DNA of 64,000 bases. Source: Nocardia arthritidis NBRC 100137 (GTDB taxonomy: Bacteria; Actinomycetota; Actinomycetes; Mycobacteriales; Mycobacteriaceae). The stretch is taken from contig NZ_BDBB01000008.1 of the NCBI RefSeq assembly GCF_001612765.1, forward strand, positions 1-64,000. The letters run 5' to 3'. This document shows positions 19,322 through 27,761 of the stretch, piece after piece (the stretch's first letter is position 1; each line of letters opens with the position of its first letter). The notes beneath the pieces were generated by a model. That model had not been told where the DNA came from, did no database searches, and saw only the letters and a list, made by a program, of their open reading frames with translations. The position numbers and the translations under genes were made by a program.

Positions 19322-19603
19322 CTCGCACTGATCCCGCACGTCACCGACGCTACCGGGCCGGGCGCCTCGACCGCCCACGACGAGGACCGAGAAGCCCAGC
19401 TCGTCTTGCCCGGAATGGAAAAGCCGGTAGTACGTGAGCATCTCGATCTCGCCATGGCGGGCGGTCGAAAACGACCGAGCCGGACATCGCATCCAGCCCC
19501 CTCGCCGACAGGCAGCCGATTTGTTCGCCGACCTGCGGGGCCCGCGGTGCTGATCAGCGACCCAGGCCTGGCGCAGGAGGCGTGGTCCCCGTCGTGTTCA
19601 CCG

Positions 19604-19948
19604 TTATGCGGGCAGGTGGCCGTAGCCGAAGATGTTGATGAAGTAGTTGCCCGGGATCAGTTGGTTCATCGCGTGCCACTGTCCCGCCGGGTCACGCTGG
19701 TAGTAGGTCACCGGCAGCGAACCGACGTCGTAGCAGACGATGTCGGCAGTGCCGAACGGGCTCCAATAGGTGCTCGTACCCGGGCGGCCGGGTTCGATCG
19801 GGGTTGTGAACAGGTGACCGCACGGGGTGATGCTCGGTTCGTAGATCGAGGGCGCGGCCGCGGCGGTCGGCGCGAGGCCGGCCATACAGATACCGCCCCA
19901 TCCCACACAAACCGCTGCGGTCAACACACGAGGGACAAAACGTCCCAT
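19604..19948 (-). CDS. Small secreted protein
   Basis: A 114-aa exported protein: signal peptide MGRFVPRVLTAAVCVGWGG... with an Ala-rich cleavage region, then a mature part with two cysteines (TPCGHLF, IVCYDVG), probably one disulfide, and an aromatic/Gly-rich tail (NYFINIFGYGHLP). GAGGAG lies 7 nt before the ATG at 19948, which fixes the start. No family recognised; small two-cysteine secreted proteins of this kind are common in Nocardia and Mycobacterium. Confidence 0.82.
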   Translation of the reverse strand: MGRFVPRVLTAAVCVGWGGICMAGLAPTAAAAPSIYEPSITPCGHLFTTPIEPGRPGTSTYWSPFGTADIVCYDVGSLPVTYYQRDPAGQWHAMNQLIPGNYFINIFGYGHLPA

Positions 19949-20044
19949 ATCGGTTCTCCTCAACTATTCCGATCGCTGACAGTGCGTACACGATAGTGGT
20001 TGGAAGCGAGGGCCAGCGTCGTGGGCGGGGCGGCGGAATCGTCG

Positions 20045-20719
20045 CTAGTCCGCGACGGGTTCCGGAGGCGCCACCCGCTCGTGGATGGTCAGCAGCAGAT
20101 GGTCGAAACGGGTGCGTTGCTGAACCAGCGCACCGCCCATCGGGACGACGTCGGCGACGAGCTGCTCGGCCAGTGCGCGGATCTTGACATTGGTCTCCTG
20201 CGAGCGCCAGCGCAGCACCCGGAACGCCTGATCGGCGTTGACGCCGTAGACGAACATCAGGACGCCCTTGGCCTGTTCGATCACCGCGCGCGCGTCGATC
20301 ACGTCGGGCAGCAGGTCGTCGAGGGCTTCCTGGAGGTTGCCCTCGAGTGTCTCGGTGACGTCGATGAAGTAACCGGCGGAGCCGACCACAGTGCCTTGCT
20401 CGTCGAACAGCTGGTCGCCGATGACGATCACGTCGTGCGTCTCGCCCTCGGTGTCGATGATCCGGTGGCGGGTGCAGAACGGAGTCGCGGTCTCGATGGC
20501 CTCGGCGAGGGCGCCGGCGACCCGCTGGCGGTCGTCGGGGTGCTGGTGGCTCTGCAAGAGTTCGGTGGACGGCTCGACCTCGCCCGGTGTGTACCCGAAG
20601 ATCCCGGCGGCTTCCTCGGACCATTCCCACCGCTGGTCTGCGAACCAGAATCGAAAGTTGCCGATATCGGGGCAACCGCCGAGCATCCTGCGTGCAGTCT
20701 CCTGCTCGCGTTGTCCCAT
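20045..20719 (-). CDS. PAS and ANTAR domain protein (RNA-binding antiterminator)
   Basis: About 224 aa. The N-terminal PAS domain (FRFWFADQRWEWSEEAAGIFGY; HQHPDDRQRV; the IIDTEGE and VGSAGYFIDVTE segments) binds a ligand or senses a state. The C-terminal ANTAR three-helix domain (ARAVIEQAKGVLMFVYGV ... AFRVLRWRSQETNVKIRALAEQLV) typically binds dual-hexaloop RNA and prevents transcription termination. The start ATG at 20719 is chosen over a TTG at 20752. The target RNA is unknown. Confidence 0.93.
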   Translation of the reverse strand: MGQREQETARRMLGGCPDIGNFRFWFADQRWEWSEEAAGIFGYTPGEVEPSTELLQSHQHPDDRQRVAGALAEAIETATPFCTRHRIIDTEGETHDVIVIGDQLFDEQGTVVGSAGYFIDVTETLEGNLQEALDDLLPDVIDARAVIEQAKGVLMFVYGVNADQAFRVLRWRSQETNVKIRALAEQLVADVVPMGGALVQQRTRFDHLLLTIHERVAPPEPVAD

Positions 20720-21020
20720 CTCAGTCACCGGTCCAGTATGGCCCGAATACAACCCCAGGTCAGGCGGAGGGTGTGGCGTTGTGTGGCGCGGACCTCCCGG
20801 ATCGGGTCCGCCGCATCGCCGCGTAGGGGCGAAAAGTGAAACAGGAATGGCCGCGAACCCGGTCTTTTGATATCCCGAAGATTGGGAAGGCTAGCGTCGA
20901 CAGTGTCGTCGCTGACGATCCCGGCGTGCGGGGTCGGCGTCCGGCAGCACTCGGACCAGCGTGACAGGACTCGATGACCGAACCCGGCCGGCCGGGTTCC
21001 GGACGAGGAGACAACAGACC

Positions 21021-21716
21021 ATGCCGAAAATCCTTTTCGTGATGACCGGAGCCGATCGCTGGACTCTGGCCGACGGGACCCAGCACCCGACCGGCTTCTG
21101 GGCCGAGGAATTCGTGGTGCCCTTCGAGAAACTGAAAGCGGCGGGTTACGAGATCGTGGTGGCCACCCCGGGTGGCGTCGTACCGACCGTGGACAAGAGC
21201 AGTCTCGCGCCCGAGGTCAACGGCGGTCAGGAGAACGCCGACCATCGAGTGCACGTGATCGGCACGAGCACCGAACTGAACAACCCCGTGGACTTGGCGG
21301 GGGTGGATCTCGCCGACTACGCGGCGGTGTTCTACCCCGGCGGGCACGGGCCGATGGAAGACCTCGCCGTCGACGCCGACTCCGGTCGGTTGCTCGCCGA
21401 CATTCTGGCATCCGGCAAGCCGCTGGCGGTAGTGTGTCATGCGCCCGCGGCTCTACTCGCCGCGGAGGGAGCGGACGGAGCGAACATCTTCGCGGGCTAC
21501 GCCCTGACCGGCTTCACCAACGCCGAAGAGACCCAGGCGGGCTTCGCGGACAAGGCCGAGTGGTTGTTGCAGGATCGGCTCGTCGCGATCGGAGCCGACT
21601 TCCGCGAGGGCGATCCGTGGGCCCCGAAGGTCGTCGTGGACCGCACTCTGATCACCGGCCAGAATCCGGCATCCTCCGCAGGCGTGGCCGACGAGCTGCT
21701 GAAAGCGCTTTCTTGA
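21021..21716 (+). CDS. DJ-1/PfpI family protein (Hsp31-like glyoxalase/chaperone)
   Basis: A 231-aa class I glutamine-amidotransferase-like protein. The nucleophile elbow AVVCHAPAAL carries the reactive cysteine; the acidic residue in the EEFVVPFEKLKAAGYEI region and the ADYAAVFYPGGHGPMEDL segment match the Hsp31 group. Members convert methylglyoxal to lactate without cofactor or act as stress chaperones. GAGGAG lies about 10 nt before the ATG at 21021; an upstream start at 20961 is unlikely. Single gene, convergent with the GDPD gene. Confidence 0.92.
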   Translation: MPKILFVMTGADRWTLADGTQHPTGFWAEEFVVPFEKLKAAGYEIVVATPGGVVPTVDKSSLAPEVNGGQENADHRVHVIGTSTELNNPVDLAGVDLADYAAVFYPGGHGPMEDLAVDADSGRLLADILASGKPLAVVCHAPAALLAAEGADGANIFAGYALTGFTNAEETQAGFADKAEWLLQDRLVAIGADFREGDPWAPKVVVDRTLITGQNPASSAGVADELLKALS

Positions 21717-21805
21717 CCACGGGTACCTGTCGGTCCGGCCGCTGAGCGGGCGCGGCGTGCGAATGCGACGGCACCGACGCAGCGCCCTACGGTCCGGTCG
21801 ACGGA

Positions 21806-21826
21806 CCTGTCAGGGGCGGTGACAGG
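21806..21826. terminator. Hairpin between the convergent DJ-1 and GDPD genes
   Basis: CCTGTCA and its complement TGACAGG form a 7-bp stem with a 7-nt loop. The left arm overlaps the stop codon of the minus-strand GDPD gene. A second 6-bp repeat (GGTCCG/CGGACC) lies just upstream at about 21791. Possible bidirectional terminator without a T-tract. Confidence 0.4.
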
Positions 21827-22868
21827 CCGGTGGCAGGCGATACCCGCGGTCGGAAAGCAGCGCGCGCAGCACGTCCGGTCGGTTGGTGATCAGGCCGTCC
21901 ACGCCGAGGTCGAGCAGGGCGATCATGGTGGGCCGGTCATCGACCGTCCACGGCACCACTCGCATACCGCGGCGGTGAGCGGCGCGGACGAGGTCCATCG
22001 TGGTGAAAGGCTGGTAGTCCGGAGCGGTGACGGTGGCGTTCTGCGGAGTGCCGTGCACCGGCGAGACCGCGGCGGCGCCGATTGCGGCCGCCGCCGCGAC
22101 GAACTTTTCCTGCAACGATCCCGGGAAGTCGTCTATATCCATGCCGCCCAGCCAGGGGGAGCCGCCGGGTTCGCCCGCGCGCAACTTCGGCTGACCATCG
22201 GTCAAGACGATGATCGGCAGGTCGGGCGCCGCCTCCCGCAGCCGTATGAGGGTGCCGAAGTCGAAACTCTGGATGGTGACCTGGCGCCCGATTCCCGCCC
22301 GGCGGATCTCCGCCACCACGACGTCCACGAACTGCTCGCGCGGCGCGGTCTGTTCGGGGGCGGCTGCCTCGACCTTGGTCTCGATGTTCAGCTTCACCTG
22401 ATCGGCGTGATATGCGCGCACCAGGTCGAAAACCTCCGCCAGCAGCGGTATTCGTGCTCCAGGCGCCCTCCGCTGCTCGGGTTGCTCGGCGGACGGCACC
22501 GAGCCGCAGTCGATCGTCCGGACCTGAGCCAGGGTCAGATCCCGGATGTAGGTGGTTCCCGGTACATAGGGGAACTTCGGGTCGCCCGGAGCGGCGGGCG
22601 TGGTGTCCGTGCACTTCGCCGGATTCGGATCGCGATCGTGCGTGACCACCGCATACCCGTCCGCGGTGATCTGCACGTCCAGCTCCAGCGTGCTAACCCC
22701 GAGCTCCAACGCGTTCGCGAACGCGGGCAACGTATTCTCGGCCACCAGCCCCAACCCGCCCCGATGGGCTTGCAGGTCGAACGCGGCCGGACCATCGGCC
22801 GCTCCCGGCCCCGCGCCGACCGTCAGAACGCCGGCCGTCAGAACCCCTGCCACGCATATCCGCCACAC
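21810..22868 (-). CDS. Secreted glycerophosphodiester phosphodiesterase
   Basis: About 352 aa, exported. Signal peptide from the GTG at 22868 (WRICVAGVLTAGVLTVGAG, cleavage near GAADG). Catalytic GDPD motifs: QAHRGG with the first His, ENT, LELDVQITADG (E-x-D metal ligands), VVTHD with the second His, and LNIETK. Near the C terminus are VVPWTVDD and GVDGLITNRPD. It hydrolyses glycerophosphodiesters to glycerol-3-phosphate and an alcohol outside the membrane. AGAGG precedes GTG 22868 by about 9 nt; the alternative GTG at 22931 would put 21 residues before the signal peptide. Confidence 0.92.
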   Translation of the reverse strand: MWRICVAGVLTAGVLTVGAGPGAADGPAAFDLQAHRGGLGLVAENTLPAFANALELGVSTLELDVQITADGYAVVTHDRDPNPAKCTDTTPAAPGDPKFPYVPGTTYIRDLTLAQVRTIDCGSVPSAEQPEQRRAPGARIPLLAEVFDLVRAYHADQVKLNIETKVEAAAPEQTAPREQFVDVVVAEIRRAGIGRQVTIQSFDFGTLIRLREAAPDLPIIVLTDGQPKLRAGEPGGSPWLGGMDIDDFPGSLQEKFVAAAAAIGAAAVSPVHGTPQNATVTAPDYQPFTTMDLVRAAHRRGMRVVPWTVDDRPTMIALLDLGVDGLITNRPDVLRALLSDRGYRLPPACHRP

Positions 22869-23101
22869 CGGCCCATCCTCTCGCTGGAGGGTCACACCCG
22901 GGTGAAGAAGCGGTAAGGGGCGTAACTTCACCGCCGCCGCGGTCGGGACGCAGATGTAGTTTCGGGTATTCGGTAAATAGCGGGAAAATCGCCACCGGCT
23001 GACAATTTCTGTCCGGCTACGCCATAATGATGGCCGTTGAAGATCTCGCCATGTGCCGAGGGCTCGGTAGCAGCCCTCCTGCGGGGGGAGGCCGGGGGTA
23101 C

Positions 23102-24322
23102 GTGAATCGCTATCGGATATTTCTCAGCTATCGCAGGGACGGCACGCATCACTTCGTCGGCCGGCTTCGAGCTACCTTTGAAAAGGAGCTTCCGGACGAT
23201 CTGACCTTCTTCGACAGAGACTCGATCGACGCCGGGGTGCCCTTCCGTCAGGCGATTGTTCAAGCCATCGCCGGGGCCACCGTGGTGATCGTGGTCATCG
23301 GATCGGAGTGGCTCAGCGGCCACAACAGGAGCCGGTTGCACGCCCCCGACGACCCGGTACGCATGGAAATCGAGACCGCACTGCGTCTGAGGAAGGTGAT
23401 ACTCCCTCTCCTGGTGGATGACGCGGGACTGCCCCACCCGGGCGAATTGCCGCCGAGTATCCGGAATCTGCTCGAGCACAACACGGCCAGGATCAGGTCC
23501 GAGGTGTACGACGACGACACCGACAGGCTGATCCGCATCGTCGACGGTCTCGTCGCCCAAGCGGTCCCTGATCGCAGGGTGGACAGCGGTACCGTCTTTC
23601 CCGATACCGGCGAGAATGCCAGTAATTATCTCAGTGTTGCGATCGCGGGCATAGCGATCCCACTGTTCGTCTGGTTCGTATTCCGAGTGCACGGCGGACT
23701 GCGCGATCTGCTCTCGGTACTCTTCGGTGTCTCCGTCGTCGCCGGATACTTCTACATGCTCAGCCGCGGTGACAAACTGGCGATCGATGCGGGCGGAGTG
23801 GAGGTCCGGAAAGTCGGCGTCGTCCACCGCTTCTCGTGGCGCGAAATCGACCGATTGGCGATTTATCCCACCGGAAAAAGTGTCTTTCTCGTCGCGCGGA
23901 TGGTCGATCCCCTGCTGCAAGAGAAGTACAACCAAACCGGCGGCTGGCCCCGCTGGGATGCGAGCACGCGCCAACTCCTCATTTGCGATCTGAAAGTCGA
24001 GGCCTACCGCAGCGCGGGTAAAGACGGCGGAACCATCTCCTTCACCACCGACCGATATTCGGGTGGGAGCGAATATGTATTGGAATCGGTGAAGCGCTAC
24101 AGACCCTACGGCGGCTTCGGTGGCCTACCACCGCCTACTCCGAACACGGATCCGATTCCGCGCAGAATGATCGGCGTGGCATTCGCTGTTGTGCTGGCCG
24201 TCCTCGTCACGCTCATGGCCGTGTCGGTCTCCCGATCGACGGATAGCGGGCCGACCAGAAGCCGGCATGTCGGAATACAATCTGTTCGGACGATGCCGCT
24301 GGTGACCGGTACGCAGGCGTAG
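23102..24322 (+). CDS. TIR domain - transmembrane - PH-like domain protein
   Basis: A 406-aa protein from GTG 23102, which follows a GGGGGAGG stretch; an ATG at 23027 would add 25 residues. Residues about 4-150 are a TIR domain: RIFLSYRRDG start, FFDRDSIDAGVPF (BB-loop region), VVIVVIGSEWLS and RMEIETALRLRKVILPLLV containing a conserved Glu. Two transmembrane helices follow (VAIAGIAIPLFVWFVF; LLSVLFGVSVVAGYFYML), then a bacterial PH-like beta domain (LAIDAGGVEVRKVGVVHRF, WREIDRLAI) and a final transmembrane helix (IGVAFAVVLAVLVTLMAV). Bacterial TIR domains often hydrolyse NAD+ or make signalling derivatives in anti-phage immunity. The stand-alone membrane form seen here has no obvious partner gene. 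Confidence 0.85.
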   Translation: MNRYRIFLSYRRDGTHHFVGRLRATFEKELPDDLTFFDRDSIDAGVPFRQAIVQAIAGATVVIVVIGSEWLSGHNRSRLHAPDDPVRMEIETALRLRKVILPLLVDDAGLPHPGELPPSIRNLLEHNTARIRSEVYDDDTDRLIRIVDGLVAQAVPDRRVDSGTVFPDTGENASNYLSVAIAGIAIPLFVWFVFRVHGGLRDLLSVLFGVSVVAGYFYMLSRGDKLAIDAGGVEVRKVGVVHRFSWREIDRLAIYPTGKSVFLVARMVDPLLQEKYNQTGGWPRWDASTRQLLICDLKVEAYRSAGKDGGTISFTTDRYSGGSEYVLESVKRYRPYGGFGGLPPPTPNTDPIPRRMIGVAFAVVLAVLVTLMAVSVSRSTDSGPTRSRHVGIQSVRTMPLVTGTQA

Positions 24323-24778
24323 GATGCCGAACAGCGTTTCGTGGCCACGGGATTCCGGGCGATGCGGCGCGTTGTCGGCGGCCGCAGCTGTGCGAGTCGC
24401 GCGGCCCATCATCGACGACACCGACACCGACACCGACACGGGCGAGGTAGTCCTCGACGGCATCGCTCAGCTGCCGACGTATGCTGGCCCGGGCGTGTCT
24501 GCGCGGAAGTGGATGTGCTGTCGGCACTCGCCGCCTCGCCGTCCTGGTGCCCCTGGCCATCGGCGTCCGCGGATGGACGCACCACCGCCGCGTCGCCACG
24601 GTCTCGGCGAGAGAAGCGAATTCATCCGATACAGCGACGGCACTCGGGTGAGTGGGTGGCCATGTCGGCCTCGACTGCGCGTACCGATCGGAAAGGGCGG
24701 GAGATGACAACTGACCGAATGCTCCGCGACAAAGGTTCCGACGTACACGGGATCGAACGCCCGCCGGCGAGCGTGGTT
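24323..24778. other. Gap with a short tandem repeat, no convincing gene
   Basis: A 455-bp gap. At 24417-24439 the hexamer GACACC is repeated nearly four times. On the minus strand a stretch around 24450-24670 has codon-like composition (a segment reading SDEFASLAETVATRR and, in the same frame, RRQLSDAVEDYLARVG), but it has no start or stop arrangement I can defend. It may be a decayed small regulator. Nothing firm. Confidence 0.3.
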
Positions 24779-25594
24779 TCAGTCGGCGGCGAAGCGCGGG
24801 GCGTTGGCGGCGGCCCAACGAGCGAACGTCGTCGCGGGTCGGCCGGTGATGTCTCGGACGCTGGTGATGGGCAGAGTCGCGGGGTCCGGGTCGAAACCGC
24901 AGAGAACGTTGTCGACATACCAGGTCGCGCTGTCGCCCATGGTGGGGGCCAGGGCGGTGATGGTCTCCTCGCGCGAGGACCGGTGCAGGACGATCTCGCG
25001 GTCGAGTGCGTCGGCGAGGTGCCGGACCAACTCGGCGCGAGTGAGAATCTCCGGCCCCGCCAACGGGAACGCGCGGCCGAGATGGGTGTCGGTCAGCAGG
25101 GCGGTGGCGGCGACGGCGGCGATGTCGTCCATGGCGATGGGCGCGCTCGCCGCGTGGGGCCGCGGCTCCCGGATGGAGCCGGATTCGCGGATCTGGTGCG
25201 ACCAGGTCATGGTGTTCTCCATGAAATCGCCGGGCCACAAGTGGGTCCAGGCCAGGCCACTGTCCTCGACAGCCGTACAGACGCTGCCCCACCAGCTCTC
25301 CGGTTCACCGGACAGGTCGACGACATGCCGCACACCGGCCGCGCGGGCCATCGCGAGCACCTCGGTGACACTGTCCGGTGCCGGTGCCAGGTACATCCGC
25401 TGCACACCCGCGAACGCCGCGGCCAGTGCCTCCGGTCGCCGCAAGTCACCCTCGATCACCTGCACCGCGGAGGGGAGTGCGGCCTTCCGCGGGTTGGTGG
25501 TGAGCGCGCGTATATCGGTGGCTCCCAGGGCAAGCAGGTGGTCGACGACCTTGCGGCCGATGTTTGCCGTGGCCCCGGTTACCAGGATGGTCAT
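24779..25594 (-). CDS. NmrA-like NAD(P)H-binding protein
   Basis: A 271-aa atypical SDR. The N terminus is ILVTGATANIGRKVVDHLL, with the NAD(P) loop TGATANIG; there is no YxxxK catalytic motif, as in NmrA/quinone-oxidoreductase-like proteins. HVVDLSGEPESWW and a THLWPGDFMEN segment match the NmrA group. Members act as redox sensors or reduce quinones. Monocistronic; the gap to its right carries a relic of a PLP decarboxylase gene. Confidence 0.88.
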   Translation of the reverse strand: MTILVTGATANIGRKVVDHLLALGATDIRALTTNPRKAALPSAVQVIEGDLRRPEALAAAFAGVQRMYLAPAPDSVTEVLAMARAAGVRHVVDLSGEPESWWGSVCTAVEDSGLAWTHLWPGDFMENTMTWSHQIRESGSIREPRPHAASAPIAMDDIAAVAATALLTDTHLGRAFPLAGPEILTRAELVRHLADALDREIVLHRSSREETITALAPTMGDSATWYVDNVLCGFDPDPATLPITSVRDITGRPATTFARWAAANAPRFAAD

Positions 25595-25668
25595 CTGCGC
25601 CCTCTCCGGTGTGAATGCTGATCAACCCATCCTGCCAGCCGATGCGGGCGCTTGATGTCGTTGCCCTG

Positions 25669-25775
25669 GTACCTGGTCCGCCACCCGATCCACCACGGCG
25701 CGACCGTTTTCCCGGAACTGCGCCGCTGTATGCCGAGGCGCGGGCGCGTCGTCCACCGGCTGCGCCCCGGGGCAA
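25669..25775 (-). pseudogene. Relic: N-terminal fragment of a PLP decarboxylase
   Basis: The minus strand reads GAQPVDDAPAPRHTAAQF followed by RENGRAVVDRVAD. This is closely similar, at DNA and protein level, to codons near the N terminus of the decarboxylase at 50.8-52.3 kb (GAQPVDDAPPPRHMTAAEF ... REHGRAVVDWVAD). The similarity covers about 35 codons and then stops. A short fragment left by duplication or by decay of a second copy. Confidence 0.7.
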
Positions 25776-25786
25776 CCTGTCGAGGT

Positions 25787-26491
25787 TCAGGCCGGTACCC
25801 GGTCGCCGGTGAGGAATTCGTCGACGAAGCGCAGGGCCCGGTCCTCCAGCGCTGCGAAGTGGGCGTCGCGCGCGGCGCCGGTGAGCGCGTTGTCGAGTAG
25901 CAGATTGCCGTTGGCGTCCAGGCGCTGCGGTTTTTCTTCGGCTCCTGGCAGCAGTCCCACCGTCGACTGTGTCAGGCCGCAGTAGTAGGCGATTCCGTCG
26001 TCGAGTTGTGAGCTCAGTGCCTGCTGCATGAGGTCGACGACTGCGTCGTCGTCCGCCGCGCCGGCCAGGCCCAGCCACAGCATCCGCTTGCCCGCGAGCC
26101 GGGGTTTGCTGCGTCCGTAGGCGAATCCGTAGTTCCACACGCGATCGATCCAGCCTTTGAGGATCGCGGGTAGCTGCATCCAGTACACCGGGAACACCGC
26201 GACGATGACATCGGCGGTGAGGATGCGCCGCATATGGTTCTCGACCTCGGGGGAGTAGGTCTTGTCCCGGTTGTTCCAGTCCGGTAGGTCGGCTGCCGTC
26301 ATGCGGGGATCGAATCCCTCGGCGTGCAGATCGAGCAGGTCGATCCGGTAGCCCGCCGCGGTGAGTCTGCGGACGGTCAGCGCGGTGATATGGGCGGTCA
26401 GTGAGTCGGGGCGGGGGTGGGCGACTACGACCAGCGCGGTGGGAGTGGTCGAAGCGTCTTCGACGGAGTTGCTCGGCACGGGGTCCTCCAT
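25787..26491 (-). CDS. NAD(P)H-dependent flavin oxidoreductase (NQO1/MdaB-like)
   Basis: About 234 aa with a flavodoxin-like fold: LVVVAHPRPDSLTAHI (FMN/FAD phosphate-binding start), VFPVYWMQLPAILKGWIDRVW, YGRSKPRLAGKRMLWLGLAGA and a Tyr-rich GIAYYCGL region. Such enzymes reduce quinones by two electrons. The start ATG at 26491 (MEDPVPS) is preferred. It is divergent from an AraC-type regulator; the spacer carries a long inverted repeat, so it is likely the regulator's target. Confidence 0.9.
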   Translation of the reverse strand: MEDPVPSNSVEDASTTPTALVVVAHPRPDSLTAHITALTVRRLTAAGYRIDLLDLHAEGFDPRMTAADLPDWNNRDKTYSPEVENHMRRILTADVIVAVFPVYWMQLPAILKGWIDRVWNYGFAYGRSKPRLAGKRMLWLGLAGAADDDAVVDLMQQALSSQLDDGIAYYCGLTQSTVGLLPGAEEKPQRLDANGNLLLDNALTGAARDAHFAALEDRALRFVDEFLTGDRVPA

Positions 26492-26549
26492 TGCGGTCCG
26501 GTATCCGGACGATCGGTTGTGCGGTCGAGTTGTATTCCACACCCGATCC

Positions 26550-26599
26550 GGTAGACGATCTATGGGTAAAGATCTACATCCGATAGGAGTTCGTCTACC
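26550..26599. promoter_or_regulatory. Inverted repeat in the oxidoreductase/AraC divergent promoter
   Basis: GGTAGACGA at 26550-26558 and its exact complement TCGTCTACC at 26591-26599 are separated by 32 bp. A smaller repeat, GATCT-N8-AGATC (26557-26574), lies inside. The right arm is 9 bp before the AraC GTG start. This suggests an operator for autoregulation. Confidence 0.5.
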
Positions 26600-26607
26600 C
26601 TCATGGC

Positions 26608-27534
26608 GTGGATCCTTTGAGTAAATTGCTGGGTGGAATACGTGCCGAAGGAGCCGTACTCACCCACGCGGTTCTGGAGGCGCCGTGGACCATCCGCTTC
26701 GCCGACCGTGCACCGTTGACCATGGTGACGGTGCTGCGCGGCGGTGGCACGCTGCTGCTTTCCGGCGGTGCGCAGCAACGGATCTCGGCCGGAGACACCG
26801 CGATCGTGCGCGGTCCCGAACCGTTCCTCCTCGCCGACCGACCTGATTCGGCCGACCTGCCACACGCCGAATACGAGGTCGCCTGCTTCGTGGCGGATGC
26901 GGAATGCGAGGCCGGTCTGGAAGGCGGACGGTGGGGTAACGACCCGGCCGGCGAGACGGCTCTGATCGTCGGTGCCTATCGGGCATCGGGCCGGCGTCAT
27001 GAACGGCTTCTGCGTGCGGTGCCACCCGTTCTGGTGGTGTCGGATGACGTGGAGGTATGCGCCTGGATGGAATCCGTCGCCGCGGACGCGGCCGCGCGGC
27101 CGGCCGGAGCCCAGGCGCTGATGGACCGCCTGCTCGACTGGGCGCTGGTGTGCACACTGCGCGACTGGTTCGAAAGGGAGGCCGCCGAGGCGCCGGGATG
27201 GTATCGCGGACCCGCCGACCCGGTGGTCGGGCCTGCGCTGGAGGCGATGCACGGGCAACCCTCCGCCGGCTGGACCGTGGCGTCCCTGGCGGCCGCGGCG
27301 GGCGTGTCGCGGGCACTGTTCGCGAGGCGTTTCACCGAGGTGATGGGCCAGTCGCCACTGGCATATCTCACCGAATGCCGGATGGACGATGCGGAGGAAC
27401 TGCTCTCCGACCGCACTCTCACCGTGGCGCAGGTGGCGAAGGCCGTCGGCTATGCGGATGCTTTCGGTTTCAGCGCGGCATTCAAACGGCACCGGGGCGT
27501 ACGTCCGAGCGAGTTTCGCGCCACATCGAAATGA
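26608..27534 (+). CDS. AraC family transcriptional regulator with cupin sensor
   Basis: A 308-aa protein from GTG 26608. The N-terminal cupin-like sensor (VTVLRGGGTLLLSGG, ISAGDTAIVRGPEPFLL) resembles the AraC_binding_2/cupin_6 group that senses quinones or electrophiles. The C-terminal double helix-turn-helix is clear: WTVASLAAAAGVSRALFARRF, then LTVAQVAKAVGYADAFGFSAAFKRHRGVRPSEFR. Divergent from the quinone-reductase-like gene it probably activates. Confidence 0.94.
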   Translation: MDPLSKLLGGIRAEGAVLTHAVLEAPWTIRFADRAPLTMVTVLRGGGTLLLSGGAQQRISAGDTAIVRGPEPFLLADRPDSADLPHAEYEVACFVADAECEAGLEGGRWGNDPAGETALIVGAYRASGRRHERLLRAVPPVLVVSDDVEVCAWMESVAADAAARPAGAQALMDRLLDWALVCTLRDWFEREAAEAPGWYRGPADPVVGPALEAMHGQPSAGWTVASLAAAAGVSRALFARRFTEVMGQSPLAYLTECRMDDAEELLSDRTLTVAQVAKAVGYADAFGFSAAFKRHRGVRPSEFRATSK

Positions 27535-27761
27535 CAAACGCCAGACGTTCGGCCGAGCCAATTGCCGAGATCAGCCGCCTCGAAGGCCGGGAACCGCCTA
27601 CAACAGCTGACCCCGGGCCTCCCAGCCACAGCCACCTGAAGCGACTGGTGTCTCTGGGCTGCGGCGCAAGGCCATGCAGCGTGGCATCCAGACTCCTTTC
27701 GGAGGCGAGTGTCTCGCTGCCGGTGATTGACCGGCGCCCGGCGGTGGGGGAGGGTGGAGCG

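Noticed and set aside
24417..24439. GACACC hexamer tandem repeat as a CRISPR-like or phase-variable element
   Set aside because: Fewer than four copies with no spacers and not in a defensible gene.
27535..27761. N-terminal extension of the LigD-type polymerase
   Set aside because: The frame is open upstream into the AraC gene, but the segment is low-complexity, and the ATG at 27762 has a purine-rich ribosome site and matches the domain start.
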